From Acidimicrobiia bacterium (GTDB lineage: Bacteria; Actinomycetota; Acidimicrobiia; Acidimicrobiales; Poriferisodalaceae), in contig JALSTE010000818.1 of the NCBI GenBank assembly GCA_026983855.1, positions 1 through 6,004 of the forward strand: a DNA stretch of 6,004 bases, in the 5' to 3' direction. Each line of letters opens with the position of its first letter. Positions within the stretch are counted from its first letter, which is position 1. Shown one piece after another: positions 5,694-6,004 of the stretch. A program made the translations under genes and the position numbers. The notes under the pieces were generated by a model. It was not told the DNA's origin, ran no database searches, and saw nothing but the letters and a program-made list of their open reading frames with translations.

Positions 5694-6004
5694 TCAGATA
5701 CCGGGGTCGATGTCGAGCGGCAACTGCTGGGTCTCCGGCTCGGTCACCTCCACCGCACCGTAGACAGCCTCGAAGATGCGGGGCGCTTCGTAGATGCGCC
5801 CTCGTCGGCGGCCGGTCACCTCGACCAGCTCTCCTCGTTCGACGAGCGTGTCGATGGCCTTGTGGGCCGTGGGGCGAGTCACGCCCAGGAGCTTCTCGAC
5901 CCGTGCGGCGGTGACGATGGGCACCGCGAAGAGGTGCTCGGCCAGGCGGACCACGGAGTTGGGCTGTCCTTCGTCCAGCAGCGCGGCCCGGAGTTCTGCT
6001 TGGA
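5694..6004 (-). CDS. C-terminal winged-helix part of a Fic-family protein (5' end beyond window)
   Basis: The minus-strand frame is open from the right edge to a TGA at 5694-5696 and shows 102 residues. It contains a helix-turn-helix with wing: VTAARVEKLLGV, then RPTAHKAIDTLVERGELVEV, then GRRRGRIYEAPRIFEAVYG. This matches the C-terminal winged-helix domain that follows the Fic core in many bacterial Fic/DOC proteins of about 370-400 residues. The catalytic Fic motif (HPFxxGNGR type) would lie further upstream, outside the window, so AMP-transferase activity cannot be judged. Such proteins usually transfer AMP from ATP to a target protein hydroxyl, and some act in toxin-like or self-regulating systems. 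A GTG at 5954 could open a short frame, but coding sequence clearly continues upstream (AELRAALLDEGQPNS precedes it). The last 20 or so residues are acidic and lack recognisable features. The family call rests on the C-terminal domain only. Confidence 0.75.
   Translation of the reverse strand, partial: QAELRAALLDEGQPNSVVRLAEHLFAVPIVTAARVEKLLGVTRPTAHKAIDTLVERGELVEVTGRRRGRIYEAPRIFEAVYGAVEVTEPETQQLPLDIDPGI

Noticed and set aside
5281..5763. A 160-codon plus-strand open frame across the intergenic region
   Set aside because: It overlaps the antisense of both the regulator start and the Fic gene end, has no ribosome binding site, and its Ser/Arg-rich translation resembles no family.
5694..5954. 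A separate 86-residue DNA-binding protein starting at GTG 5954
   Set aside because: Coding sequence continues upstream in frame to the window edge, and the segment matches the C-terminal domain of Fic-family proteins.

Overview
The window is uniformly GC-rich with the strong third-position G/C bias of a high-GC actinobacterium. The family mix (Pr6Pr-type membrane protein, alpha/beta-hydrolase fused to a SARP-type activator, cupredoxin-like lipoprotein) and one probable leaderless start fit Actinomycetota, perhaps Acidimicrobiia. That placement is inference; no rRNA or other marker gene is present. I see no mobile element, CRISPR array, tRNA or rRNA gene.

Layout. On the plus strand, positions 3-665 hold the 3' part of a six-helix membrane protein gene entering from the left edge. 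A complete 612-residue metallophosphoesterase gene follows (740-2578), with a TANNNT box placed exactly for leaderless transcription. It converges on a minus-strand cluster of three genes, read right to left: an alpha/beta hydrolase-BTAD regulator (5296 or 5260 to 3746), a cupin protein (3710-3204) and a cupredoxin-like lipoprotein (3165-2635). The gaps are 35 and 38 nt, so these probably form one operon. A 397-bp stretch (5297-5693) carries no convincing gene and should contain the operon promoter. The C-terminal winged-helix part of a Fic-family gene runs off the right edge on the minus strand.

How the genes may work together. The first operon gene looks like a one-protein sensor-regulator: a hydrolase-fold module that could bind or cleave a small molecule, joined to a SARP-type DNA-binding and BTAD module. 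The two downstream products are a metal-binding cupin and a surface lipoprotein with copper-type ligands, so a small metal- or oxidation-linked response unit is conceivable. The sequence shows only co-orientation and tight spacing; substrate and signal are unknown.

The points most worth checking are the start of the hydrolase-regulator gene, where a perfect AGGAGG sits six bases before an ATC codon that begins a family-like N-terminus; the metallophosphoesterase with a long TIM-barrel-like C-terminal half; and the cupredoxin with an unusually long loop between its Cys and His ligands.
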